A DNA stretch of 64,000 nucleotides. Origin: Chaetomium olivaceum. Lineage: Eukaryota; Ascomycota; Sordariomycetes; Sordariales; Chaetomiaceae. Shown piece by piece: positions 1-11,575 of this stretch. The stretch covers positions 62,001 to 126,000 of the forward strand of contig JAYWVB010000056.1 in NCBI GenBank assembly GCA_039881045.1, written 5' to 3'. The position numbers and the translations under genes are program-made. The notes below the pieces were generated by a model. It had not been told where the DNA came from. It saw nothing but the letters and a program-made list of their open reading frames with translations, and did not search any database. The stretch's first letter is position 1. The number at the start of each line of letters is the position of its first letter.

Positions 1-839
1 GATAGTGTTTTGAAGGCCGGTTAAGGTCGGTCCTCGGACACGTAGTCTGCTTTGTCGACTGGTTGCGGGGCCTGTTGTGTACGCGTCAAAGATGACTCCC
101 TCTTCGGGCCACGTACATCGAGCGGGAAGGACATCGGCTCGGTCGGGTTCGGTGAAAAACCATCTCTCGGGCAGGGGCAACGGTTATGATAGGTCAAAGG
201 TCTGACACCCCTTTCGTCGAGTGCCGGTTGTGAACCTCCGGGTTCTAGACGACTCTGGGATCAATATCAGGTTTCGGAGCGGCTTCTCCTACTTCACCGA
301 TGGACAAGATCGTCTTTTCGATCTTTGGGGATATCGAGATCGATGCAGAAATCGATGTAGAAATCGATGCTGCGCCCGATGCTGAATTCCATGCTCCAAT
401 ACCAAGCCCAGCAAACCCACAGCGGGATGACGCAGAAAGGGGGACCAGTAGCTCCGGGCGGAGGAAAGCTCGCTTGCAATATCGCCCCTGCGGAGAGTGG
501 TGTACTATGTATGTATTGTGTAAGTTTACAGAAACAAGCAAAACCAAGATCGTGGGGGACGATGATGAGCAAGACATCACGCAGGGGCGATAGGGCGGCA
601 CAATACCGCTAAGACTAGCTTCACGGAGACGACTGTAACCGAGATGGTTCAGCTGCGATGATGGCACCGATGAGGGAGCGGAAACTCGATATAGGGCGAC
701 GTGGCTGATTAGACGTAGGTGACTAAATCGGATCAACCTCATCCCAGTCGATAACTAGGGAGAGCTGGCCATGATTGGGATACACAGGACTTCCATTCGT
801 CGTTCGGCGTCGTTCATCCGGCAGGTTTGGGATACCGGA

Positions 840-880
840 TGGGCGCCCTCGATCAATTCCCGATTGCTAGAAACTCCCGG
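840..880 (+). repeat. Left arm of a 41-base inverted repeat
   Basis: This segment starts tgggcgccctcgat and ends near aaactcccgg. Its reverse complement recurs at 1783-1823 with one inserted base and one or two mismatches. The arms lie about 0.9 kb apart. No transposase frame lies between them. It could be the ends of a small non-autonomous element or a shared regulatory segment. Confidence 0.6.
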
Positions 881-1782
881 CATTACTGAACCGTGGTTGC
901 CATCAGATGGATGACCGTACCGTCTCTGTACACTGTAAGATGTCGCTGGCGCCGAGGGACCCAAGATGAACCGGGCGAGTTCAGATCAATCGAACGGACG
1001 GCCCGTTTACACACACACAAGACCTACTACTAATTGATATCGGGCGATCGAATCACGGAAACCGAGCAAAAGGAAGGCCAACTCATGTCGCACAGGAGCT
1101 GAGAGAACGACCTTCACTGGTCCAGATGTCGGTATGATCAGCAAATGTTAAAGTGAGCTGTTGTCGATGCATGGCTTTTTGCTTTTTGCACCTTCTCAAC
1201 AAGTGTGGGATCTGCAACAGTTTTGACGATGGTTGGCCAAAAGCGAAAATCCGATCGATCGGTCTCGAACGTCGCACTCGCATGCCAAGCACGGGAGATG
1301 GCTGAGACGGCGGGTCTTCCAGAATAGGGCTGGACACCTGGGTGGCTCGAGGGTGGACAGCAGCCTGGACAGCCTGGACTTTAGGCCCCATGTCGCACGG
1401 TCAGCGCCTGATCAACCAGTTTTTCCTGCATCAGGCCTGGGAGATTGGGCAAAAAAGCGTTTGTGAACCGCAAAGATGCAATTCCAGGTTCGCAACTTGT
1501 TTGGCATGTTTTGGCATGTTTGGTTTTCCGACGTCTCCACCGAAGTTGTTTCTTTGGAATTGAGCAATGGGCGTCATCGGCAGGTGGGTCAGAAGGTGAA
1601 ACGTTCCTGCGTCCCACAGGATATTAAGGTCGGAAGACGGGTCCCGCTAAGGAAAGAGCTTGCATGAACGAGATGACTTCTTTCTTTCTTGAGTCCAATG
1701 AGCTGAGTTGTCCATCATCGGGAAACTGGAAGAATCTTAGGATACATAGAAAGGGGCGGGTAGAACAGCTTCTTGGTGCAAC

Positions 1783-1823
1783 CCGAAGTTTCTAGCAATC
1801 GGGAATTGAATCGAGGGCGCCCA
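1783..1823 (-). repeat. Right arm of a 41-base inverted repeat
   Basis: This is the reverse-complement partner of 840-880, running from ccgaagtttctag to gggcgccca. I could not see a target-site duplication outside the two arms, so calling the pair a MITE is only a possibility. Confidence 0.6.
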
Positions 1824-3235
1824 CCATCACTGACGACTGGGAATCGCCGATCAAAAAAGTCGCTGCAAGCTGAGAAAAGTGGAGTGCCACCAACCAGTCG
1901 AAGTTTCATTGTCGGAGCCTCATTCCCCGTCCTCGGCCAATTCCCAGAACGAGCCGCAGGAAAACGCCTACTTGTCCCGCACCTGGGTCGTACATGCAAA
2001 TTTTGACCAAATGGCCGACTCGGCTTTGTGGTTCGGTGGTTTGGCCACGCTGGAAGTGAGTTCTGCGGTGTCCCGTGATGCGGAGATGCGAGTTCCAGCC
2101 TTCTTGGCGCAAGCTCTCGTGGCCTTGGTCTAGACTTGGCCGCACTGAAACTTAGGTAATCGGTCTGCTGGAGCCTGGACTTGCGTATGGACTTGCCAAA
2201 ACGCGAGCCCCGGATCGAGGTGGTCGGGTGAAATCGCGTTCTGGATTGCGCACGCATTTTCTAAGCATCGCATCGCATCGAATCTTACGAACCAAATCTC
2301 GACCGACATTAACGGATTACTGACTCGGCGCTGGTGATCTGGTGATGTGCGGTAAGCATCCGTTCGAGTTAGCCGCAGGATCAGTCAAGGGAAGCGGCCA
2401 TGACCTTGGCTCTTGTACTTATTTCGATGACAGCGCCACCCGTCCGATCCCCAGCCATGCGGGAATAACAAAAACACTCTCGCGCTCAAGCCAAAGAGCA
2501 TGCGATTCGGACACACAAGACGATGGAGGGAGGGTGCCTGTCTGAGCCCGATTACACCTGACTGAGACCACCAACCCACACACGCGGCAGTACATGACTG
2601 CAAACGGCACGACTTGTGAGTCAGCCGTTGTCACGTCCATCGGCCTTCTCGAACGAGCGGAAGGCCGAGGAGATCGAAGGACATTTTTCGATTCTCAGTT
2701 GCAAAACCCGATCACCGGGCTGCGGGCTGCTGCGAGTGTGGAGAGGGGGATCGAAACGGCAGGCTATTCCGTCCAATCGCAGTTGTCTCGGCATGCTCGC
2801 CGTTTGGACCACTGTCATGAACAACAGCATGCGCGGCCCCGGCTGTACGCATGCAGCGTAATTTTCGTAGGTTGGTTACAAGGTGTGAAATGAAAATCAT
2901 CCCGGCAACACGCATCCCTGGCTCCCTGACAACCTGAACCTGGACCCCCCTGACTCCCAAATGGACCCACATTGGCCAGACCCCAGCCCTTTTCAGTTGG
3001 TGGGACCGAAACCAAGCCCCGGGCCTTGGTCTGGCCCAGCCCACCTCCCGCAAATCCACTGCTCACCCCGAATAAAGCAGCGACACACCCCCCTCCAACT
3101 TTGCACCCTGACATCTGGAACACGCCCAGACCTCAACAACCAACGCCTCCATATCTATCCAATGGTTCCAACCTGGCTTCGGCCTCAAATCGCTAGATAA
3201 ATCAACATTCCCCCAAGGAAACCATTCAGCCCACA

Positions 3236-3562
3236 ATGTCCACTGCTGCAACACGCCCACCACAGGTCCCATACTCCGGCGGCGTATCATCCTCGTCTTC
3301 ATCATCATCATCATCCTCATCGTACTCGTCATCCGACTCGGATCTCCCATCTTCGAACACCATGAGCTCGAAAGTCGCTGTCCGGACCAGCATGGAGTCA
3401 GGATCCCGACCCCCGGTCCAGGTCGCCATCATCCGCTGCCTAAGGTGCGCCCGCGCCGAAGAGCTGACCTCGACCGACGACCCGAGCCTGTCTGGCATGG
3501 TCCAGATCGGCACCAACATCTACTATTGCAACCGCTGCGCCAAGATGGTTGGCTACACGTGA
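3236..3562 (+). CDS. Small zinc-ribbon-like fungal protein, 108 aa
   Basis: This is a single-exon gene whose ATG lies in a good context (cccacaATGtc). Residues 1-55 are Ser/Pro-rich, with a polyserine stretch encoded by a tca/tcg repeat. The C-terminal half is compact and carries two CxxC pairs: CLRC near residue 66 and CNRC near residue 99, followed by KMVGY at the end. Four cysteines in two such pairs suggest one bound zinc ion. I do not recognise a named family. It resembles short conserved proteins of unknown function from other Sordariomycetes, but that is from memory. No gene lies within several kilobases on either side. Confidence 0.75.
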   Translation: MSTAATRPPQVPYSGGVSSSSSSSSSSSSYSSSDSDLPSSNTMSSKVAVRTSMESGSRPPVQVAIIRCLRCARAEELTSTDDPSLSGMVQIGTNIYYCNRCAKMVGYT

Positions 3563-6500
3563 AGAGTGTCTCTCAAGGGGGGACGCTTGGAAACGAACAG
3601 GATGGACGGAAGGTTAACCACGGGTTTCCTGGGATAGAATGGAACAAGTCTTCCCCTGGGACGAACAGTATGGTTAGCCGCCGAACGCCCGAACGTTGCA
3701 GCCATCGGTTTTGCCTTTTGAGGGCTTCGCGGTGCTGGACCCGAGACGGTTTTCACGCATATCTTAAAAGCGGAGATGGGACGTGGTTAGGAACTGGGAT
3801 CCTTGGATCGTGCGGCAGCCTCCGAATCCCGGCAACGCCTGCATTTCCGGATCGCCGGACCCGCCAGCTTTCTCGGCTGGCCGAGGCTGGGTCGCGAGCC
3901 GCAGCCGTTTGCTTGTCGCCGGCCTCGTCCGGTTCGTCCGGCACCTCCGGCTAAGCAGGCTTGGCTAAAACACCCCTGGCGGAACAACCTCACAACGACC
4001 TCCGCTTTTGACGGGGCCGGCCCTTCGCATCCGCGATCCCAGGTCCGATAACTATTCGACCCGGTCTTTTTCTCCAACCCATTTGGCAACTACCAGTTTC
4101 CAGTTTCTTGAGGGGGTTTCTTGAGGTGAAGCAACAGCGGCGGCAAGAGCGCCGGCCACATCGCAAAAGCTTCGCTTCGCTTCCCTTCCTCTTCACGACA
4201 CACGACGCGACACCACATGGAATCAAACACACTCTCAGCCCTCAAACTCCCTTGTTGCAGCGCAGTATCATCATCGTGCGTCAGGGCGCTGCAGGTTCTG
4301 GACCCTGGACACCCCATTGGGCAGCACCACTCGCCCCGACTTCCGACATCCTCTCTTCCGCCAATGGTGGGGTTCACGATTCCACCCCCCGGGCTTTGCC
4401 AAGCCGCTGACGTCGACGTGCTTCAACTCGTCCGCACCTGGCTCATCTTGGTTAACAGAAACCGAGAGGGGGTCGACGCATGCGACAACACCATGCAACA
4501 ACACCCTGCATGGGGCGGCTGGGTCCAGGCCCGGAAGGGGATGCCGGCGTCTCGTTTTGAGGCCTTTTTACTCTTCATGGACACTTGTCGCTTTCACACA
4601 CCCACACAAGCTGCATCTCGAAGATGCGCTGTGTTTTTAACCGGCCCGGCGAAGGTCACCTTTCCCCCCTCTTGTGTGTTATATTTTGTATTTTCATTTC
4701 TACTCGAGCGCTAGGGTATTTGTGGGATGGCCTGTGTGTTTTTTGGGTTGGCATCTTTTCAGCGACGGCGTCTTTGGGGAAAGGGGTTGGGGTGAAGAGG
4801 GGCATCACCAAAAAAACGGGAAGGACGGAATACACGGAACGAAGACCGCACCACATGCGGGAGCCACGGGATATCAACACTATCGGCATGCGGGATTATA
4901 GATGCGCTATACCATACCACCTTGCCCTTTGGGTTATGTTTTAGCTTAGCAACCTCGCTATAGAGCGATGGACACACAAATCGAGAAAATGGGTTCACCA
5001 CCTTCAAACACTGCTCCGTTGTATCACTGTTTGAGCCATATTCGCCGCACTGAATGATGTGCCTCTGCGGTCTCTCAGCAACCGTCCTGTGCGTGCTTCG
5101 GTTGATTAACAAGAAACCTGGGGTCTGCAGCAAGCGCACATGCACGCACCTACACACAGTCAGATCAGAACTGCGCTAAATAAACCCGCACCCAATCGAG
5201 TGTTCTAGCGCTTCATGTGCCGTGCTGCCAACTGAACCCGAAGCGGAAAGAGGCAAGCACCAGCAGCAAGCAGCTTGCAACCCCAGCCAGCCAGCCTGAA
5301 GAGGGCGACCTCCTCCTGCTGGTGGCTGCTGCTAGGTGCTGCTGCTTCTGCTGCTGCTGCAGTGCCAGCTCACCCACCCACCCCAACGACCTCCGCTGCT
5401 GTGCTGCTGCGCATCGTTGGCCCCGAAACTGATCCCGGAACCAATCGCGGTCAGCCGGCCTGCTTTTCAGGGCTTCCACTTTCCCACCTCCCCACGCCCC
5501 GGCTTTTATTTTATTTTTCGCTTGCTACCTACATGTACCTACCATCTATGGAGTACTACCTATGCACCAGCCCCATCTCGGTACCCCCTCCGCCGTCGCC
5601 GGTCTCGCTTCAGCGCGCTACCCTGAGGTTTTCCCCAGGTTGGGCCCACTACACCACCGCCCTGATTCTGTGCATACATACGACCTAGGGACCTCGCGCG
5701 GGGGGGGGCTGCTTCGGTGTGTGGGCTGGTTCCTATTCGTACATAACAGACTGAGGCGGGCTTCGGTTGCGGGAAATCGACTTGCTGAGCTGATCCTGCA
5801 AGGCGCAGCGCGCAGTGCGCAAGCGCCATTTCGTGTCTGCATGTATGTAATGTGTATGTATGTCTGTGATACACTACACTTGACTAGCTGGCGTTGGGAA
5901 AGGGGGGATGTTTCGACTTACACGCACACATACAGACGCATACAAGCATGCGTGCGTGCGTGCGTGCGTGCGTGAGGCTGGGCCGGGGAAGGATCGGCGT
6001 GCTGTGGCGCTCCTGCGTGCCCCTGAGCTGCGAGCCTGAGCTGTTGTTGTTGGGCGAGGGGATGGTGTCGGTGAGGCCGTGGTAGCACAAAGTGATCGAG
6101 ATCGGTGAAGTGTTCTGGCAAGTCTTCGATGGTGAGACTAAGCTGACCGTCTTTGATCCTCCATACTGTTCGAGCTAACTCGGGATTCTCTAAGGCAAGG
6201 GGGTTGGCAAGCTACCCGTAAGCTGTGCGTACGTATTTACACACATAGTTATCCACCTTACCAGGTCAACCGTTACAATGCTGTACTTCGTACCTGGTGG
6301 ACACTTCACAAAAAAAACAACCAGCCATTAGGGACTGTATCCTGTGTTGTGCAGCGAGGGATGGCCTCTGTGCAAACGCGACATTTCACCTATCAACGAC
6401 GCCTTGTGACTCTGGAATGTGTTCTCTTCGCTCGAGTCCGCCCACGGGCACCCCCCGCTACTTGGAAGGTTCTAGCTTTCAGATGCGACTGACTCTGGAA

Positions 6501-8906
6501 CCCCGAGTCTCTCCACCGAACCACCGGTTCCATTCCAGGCTCTTGGCAACCTAGCACCCCGCCGTTCCATGGTCGGCATCGGTCGGCATCGGTGATTCAC
6601 AGCTGGTCGCCGATGACGTTCAACAAGGGAGAGCATCCTCTGCCACTCTAGCCCGTTCTAGGCCCGGGACGGCCTCCTCGGTGGTGATCGACACGGCTCC
6701 GTCGTTCATGCCTGCTGGCCGACGGCGTGCTTGGCTAGAGCCGGGACGGTTACACTAGCGAGCCTTAGTTCACCATGCTATACTAGCCCGCCACCCTCTG
6801 GCCAAAAAAACTGATACACCAAAATTCAGTCTCCACACCAAGTAAAGTCAGCGTCCCCAAAAGTCGCAACTTCAAACAGCAACCAAGCGACTAAACCTAG
6901 GATTTGGAAACTGTAAAGTTGCTATACAGAATTTCCAAGCGGTGGAACATTGGTCTAGAGCTTTTTAAACTTTTGTTCGTGCGACTTTGTGGCCTTGAAA
7001 GGAACGTAAAGCTAACAAACTTTTGGTGTATCGGTTTTTTTTGAACAGGGGGTGCCCGCCCACTCCCCCCGTGCGCGGGCACGGATGGATTCAAGGCCAC
7101 AGACAAGGCCGGAAAAAAGGGGCATGTCATGGCACCCATATGGATCCATCGTCAATAAATCCCACCCTTCGACCCTTTCTTCTTCCGTGACCCGCCAGAT
7201 GACCTCATGCCGCATCCTGCCCTGCGTCCGCTGTTGCTTCGAGATTAGCCCTCCGGTAGTTAAAAGCACCCCGAGACGGCGGTCACTTGGATACGTGATA
7301 TGACGCGCGTGAACCGCGTATTCCGTCAACCGTGGTCCTCGATCGCCCCGATCACCCCGATTCGGAAAGCTAGACATCATTGCCGACGTCAACCCGAGAC
7401 CCTGCCGTGTAAGACATCAAGGCCAGACATCATGGCCAGACATTGTAAGGCGTCAGAGACATCCAGACATGGTTGGTCCACAGCCTAACACAATTCGATC
7501 GTCACACGAGCACAGCATTGACAACAAGGTGCCGCTGGCAAAGAGATGACCTAACGTCAAGTTGAGGTCACCCGGGCCACGGGCGTCCCGTCTTCATCGG
7601 ACCGACCACCGACAATGACTTGCCGAAGACAAACAGACGACGACGGGATGATAATGATGATGATGGCGATGATATACTCGGCCAGACGTCCCTGGAAAGC
7701 CTCTAAGAAGGAGTGTGAATGCCCTCAAAAGTTACAAAAACTAAACACAGATAGATAGCAAGTGAAGTGGTCGAAACATGGCCAAGAACATGCAAATCCC
7801 CATTCCGAAACAAGCACAGCGGGACGTTTTGCTCCGGCATCACATGAACGAACATCAACAAAAAAACAGACCAGAAACCTGGCAGAACTGCATACAAGTT
7901 CGTTCAAGTTTCCCATTCGGACGGCGCCGAGCGGGACCGCTAACTGGAGCCGCCCACAAAAATCCAAGCAACTCAAAAGAATCTGGTAGGCTGATGGGAG
8001 AACCAAACACCCCCTCAAAAAACCGTTACCATTTCCCTGCTTTGTCTCCCCCGTGTTAGGGTAGCGTTTCCACTTTCCTGAGGGCCTAAAGTGCTAAAGC
8101 CGGTATAGCGCCTTTACCATTCTGCATTCTGCCAACACCCCCCGTGGGGATCCGTCTTTCAGCGTCGCACCCGATCCGTTCTTCGATGGCCGTCTGCTGC
8201 TGCACGGTTTTTGAATCGACGCAAGGGGGGAGGGATCGAAAAAAAGTATGTTCGATCGCCGGCGGGCATGATTTGTTACGGTATTTCCGTTACACCAGCA
8301 TACAACCAACCCGTATTCACTACACGAGCCCATCGACGGTGAACGGAAACGGAATTGCGAACGGTAAACCGTTTCTTTTCTAAGTTGCTTGCTATTTGCT
8401 GCTTGCTTGTGATGCAGCCGGGGAGTTGAGTTGAGTTGCTTTTTCTCAATCACTCGACTCGGCACACCCAATTCGGCCTCGCTCGGTGTGCCAAGGTGAG
8501 GCTACCACGACTTTCCGTAAGACCGATTGGAATCTGATAAGTTCCATTTCAGAAAAGCGTGAGGTGACAACGCCTGACCCTTTTCCCTCGTGCTTACGCG
8601 CCCTGCACATTCACATGCTAGCTGGTTGTCATATGTAAAAGCCCAGCCCAACACCGGCAGCCTGGGACGGGGTGCCAAAGCCAAGCCAACCAAATCCGAC
8701 AACCAGAACACCACCCACCATCATCCCGAATCCCCTCACCATTCCATCCCACGCCCTTCAGACACAATATAAAGTGGTGGGGGTCAGGTGCTGGCACAGC
8801 TGACCTTCCCACCTGAGCCTGAGCCCCCGGTCTCGACTCTGTCCACTGTCGCTTCTCACCCATCCGGGCTATCCTATTTCGTCCGTCTTGTCACATCACA
8901 TCACCC
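3563..8906. other. Long intergenic stretch with simple repeats
   Basis: About 5.3 kb without a convincing gene. Open frames are short on both strands and mutually overlapping. The stretch holds CAG/CTG-rich sequence (5255-5365), a TGCG tetranucleotide run (5949-5974) and an 8-bp perfect hairpin (ggcacacc at 8461-8468 with ggtgtgcc at 8485-8492). The last part is the 3' flank of PRI2. Confidence 0.55.
5949..5974. repeat. TGCG microsatellite
   Basis: A perfect run of about six TGCG/GCGT tetranucleotide units lies in non-coding DNA. It is an ordinary simple repeat. Confidence 0.9.
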
Positions 8907-10706
8907 TCACCCTTCCATCTTGACATCCCCTCTTTCCTTCTTCGGCTTCCCGTCCATATTCTTTAGCAGATAGCTCCGCTTGAAGTACTCGTTGGGTGCA
9001 CGATGGTCTCGAGCTGCGCCACCGTCATGATGCCCTCCTCCTTAGCCCGTTTGATCTCATTCTTGTGGATATGTTCAAACACACTGTAACCCACCCCCGC
9101 CGGCTTGCGTTAGCTTACTGTGTACATAATCTCACCCCCTAAAAATAAAAAAGAAAAGGGGCCAAAACGCGCGTGCGTGACGCGCGCAAATGTGACGTGA
9201 CATGACATGAGATACAAAACAACAAAAAAACATACCGGTTACATGCCATGTGAAACTTCTGGCTCTCCGTGTCCTCCTTGACGCCCTTCAGGACCGCATG
9301 GTCGGTCACGCCCGACGCGCGGAGCAGCCCGGCCAGGTTCTCCAAAGTAAAATGGCGATACGGGCAGCCGTGGGCTTCGCCGGAGCTGGGCGCATGCTCG
9401 GTCAAAATCTTCTGGCAGCTGTAGGGGCTGTAGCCGCCGCGGCGGTTGGAGTCGCCGCCGACGTCGCCGTAGACGTGGCGCACGTTGTAGCGGTACTCCT
9501 TGTTGAAGGTGTCGTCGGTGATTTTGCTGAACGAGGACCGCCAGAAGACGAGGCACTCCTCCAGGTTGAGCCCGATGCCCTTGAGGAAGAGCGTGTACTG
9601 CAGCCGCCCGAAGTGCTTGAGGTGCGCGTCGCGCCGGAGCGACCGGTGCAGGTGCGTCATGCACATGGGGAAGTGTTGCGACAGGTTGTCCATGTTGCGC
9701 GCCGTGATCTCGGCCCCCTCGATCGCGGCCCCGGTGCCCGTGTAGCTTGCGTCCGGTGTGATGAAGTTCTTGGAGAGGTGGTCGAGGATGGGGGCGAGGC
9801 GATCGTCTTCGTCTAATCGGGGAGGGCACGGGCTGTGAGCTGCGGAGTTTGTTAGCCAAATCCCACCCCCCAAAAACGCTGAAATGCATCATCTCAAGAG
9901 TATGCCCACCTCTAACGCCTGCCCCAACCGCTTCGTGAACGCATTCAGCACCATACTCTGTTGCTCCCTCCCGGGCACATAGGCTTTCCCCGCCTTCACA
10001 AACACCTTCCGCCCCTCCACCAAATCCGGCACGCGCATCCAATCCACCTTACACCACTCCTCATCCAACACCTGCTGCGCCCTCTTACCATACCCGAACC
10101 CAATGGTCGTGGCCAGCTGGGGCGCCAGCTCCCGCTTCTCCTCCTCCGACACGGGCTCCCAGTCGAGGTTGAGCCCGGCCACGAAGGCGGCGCGCTCGCG
10201 CGAGTCGTCCGTCTGGAAGCGCAGGCGGAACAGCATGGTCTCGACGCGGGCGAAGCGGCGGCGCAGGTCCTCGGTGGACGCGAAGGCCAGCCGCAGGATG
10301 AAGTGGCTGTAGTGGTCGCGCTGGCGCTGCAGGTGTAGTTCAGAGCTGTGGGAGCTGTTGGCATGGAGCGGGAGGTACTCGTCGAGGAGGGGCTTCATGT
10401 GCAGGGCGGTCTCGGCGGGGGTCTTGTTGCGGAAGGAGCAGGCTTCGAGTTCGGCGAGAACTGGAGGGTGTGGGCGGTTAGTATTGGGGGCCTGTTGACG
10501 GGGAGGTTGTAATCGTTTAGATCTGTACACTAACCTCGTAGTCTGTTGATGGCCCATTGTTCAAACTGTTCGAGGGTGATGTCGGCGGTGGGTGGTGTTG
10601 CGTAGAAGTTTAGGCGGTGCGGGTACTGTGTCTCCTTGTACGAAGGCCTCGCGAACTGCTTCTTTCTATGGTCGAGGACTGTCTTCTTGACATCGATACG
10701 GTTCAT
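8907..10706 (-). CDS. PRI2: DNA primase large subunit (PriL/Pri2)
   Basis: The non-catalytic primase subunit of DNA polymerase alpha-primase, which helps make RNA primers in the nucleus. Exons read 10706-10535, 10460-9906, 9839-9236 and 9083-8907. The N-terminus carries the family signature NFYATPPTADITLEQFEQW. The C-terminal Fe-S domain keeps four cysteines: CMTHLH, YSCQKI, GCPYRH and MACNR. The segment GRLQYTLFLKGIGL is diagnostic. The second intron joins in frame only with a GC donor at 9905; the GT at 9909 gives the wrong phase. A CTAAC branch site precedes its acceptor. In the last exon one C is missing near 8995 (gttgggtgc). Read as given, the protein stops at 8963 after 483 residues. 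With the base restored it continues as HPNEYFKRSYLLKNMDGK to 8907 (502 aa), which fits the family length. Confidence 0.93.
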
Positions 10707-11575
10707 CGTGAAAGTTAGGTAGCTTGGTCGCCGATGGGACTCTTGATTTTTGCTTGGGTCGTCGTCGATGTGGATGGGATGGACTCGGGCAAAAGGGTCT
10801 CACACTGGGGAACGCGCCGCGACGCGCTTTCTTTTGGCACAATTAAAGATGCCCAATCGGCGTGTCGTGCTCACAGATAAGCAACCCTAACCCTATTTAC
10901 GCCCAACTTTAACATCGACGGCTGTGTCCAAGTTCGAGTCTTCAGGTTAAACATGAATGTGAGTGCAGGCAGAACGTGTATTCTTAGCATTTGTTAGATG
11001 ATCTAAGACGGATGTACCGTTCAAAGATCCGAAAAATCTCCACACTACTTGACACCAGCGTACTAGGCATACCAAAGTTCCATTATCCAGAGCAGCTCTA
11101 CCGCCATCAGTGTGCCTCCCTAACTCTTCCTGTCTCTCTTCATGCGAACCACAGTCCGCGGTGATTGTAAGTACACCTAGTCTCAGGAATAATATCTGAG
11201 AAAGATGCCATCCTGAGTGTAAGGTACATGTGTATCCTTGTCATGGATGCATGCCTCTCGGCCCAGACTCTGAAGTCGACGGTGGGTTTTTGACTCCAGA
11301 ACACGGATTAAAATGCTGTTCGCTTCGCGCATCCGGCATCTCCCGGCGGAAACTGATTAGTTGGGGTCGAGTGGCGGTAACTGGGTTTCGGATTCGCCTG
11401 TGGCCCGGATCTGGGAACCAACGCCGCCGTTTGTAAAAAGCTATAGAAGGTATTTACTAGGTGTGGTGGCTAGATTAAAGGGCCATTCTGTTGATTGCGG
11501 TATTTTGGGATGGCCAGACCTGTGTGGCTTCTTGCTGGGAATCGTTGCCCCGTGAACATGGCCGTATTGTGTTGA
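10707..11575. other. Intergenic: PRI2 promoter and 3' flank of the next gene
   Basis: This holds the PRI2 upstream region and the 3' flank of the gene ending at 11576. I see no further gene. Two close copies of ccctaa near 10888 are too few to be telomeric. Confidence 0.6.
10812..10826. promoter_or_regulatory. Two ACGCG boxes upstream of PRI2 (MBF/MCB-like)
   Basis: ACGCG occurs at 10812-10816 and 10822-10826, about 105-120 bases upstream of the PRI2 ATG. In yeasts ACGCGT boxes bind MBF and drive DNA-replication genes at G1/S. Their placement here fits that role, but the final T is absent and binding is inferred. Confidence 0.45.

Larger units (their letters stand above)
1..3235. other. Intergenic, no gene seen
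   Basis: I find no supportable gene in this stretch. Open frames here are short, lack fungal-like codon bias and match nothing I recognise. It contains a 12-base imperfect direct repeat (units around atcgatg, 331-385) and a 41-base inverted repeat pair listed separately. There is no strong AT-richness of the kind left by repeat-induced point mutation. Confidence 0.6.

Noticed and set aside
10885..10900. Telomere-like ccctaaccctat
   Set aside because: Only two units, internal, and flanked by single-copy genes.
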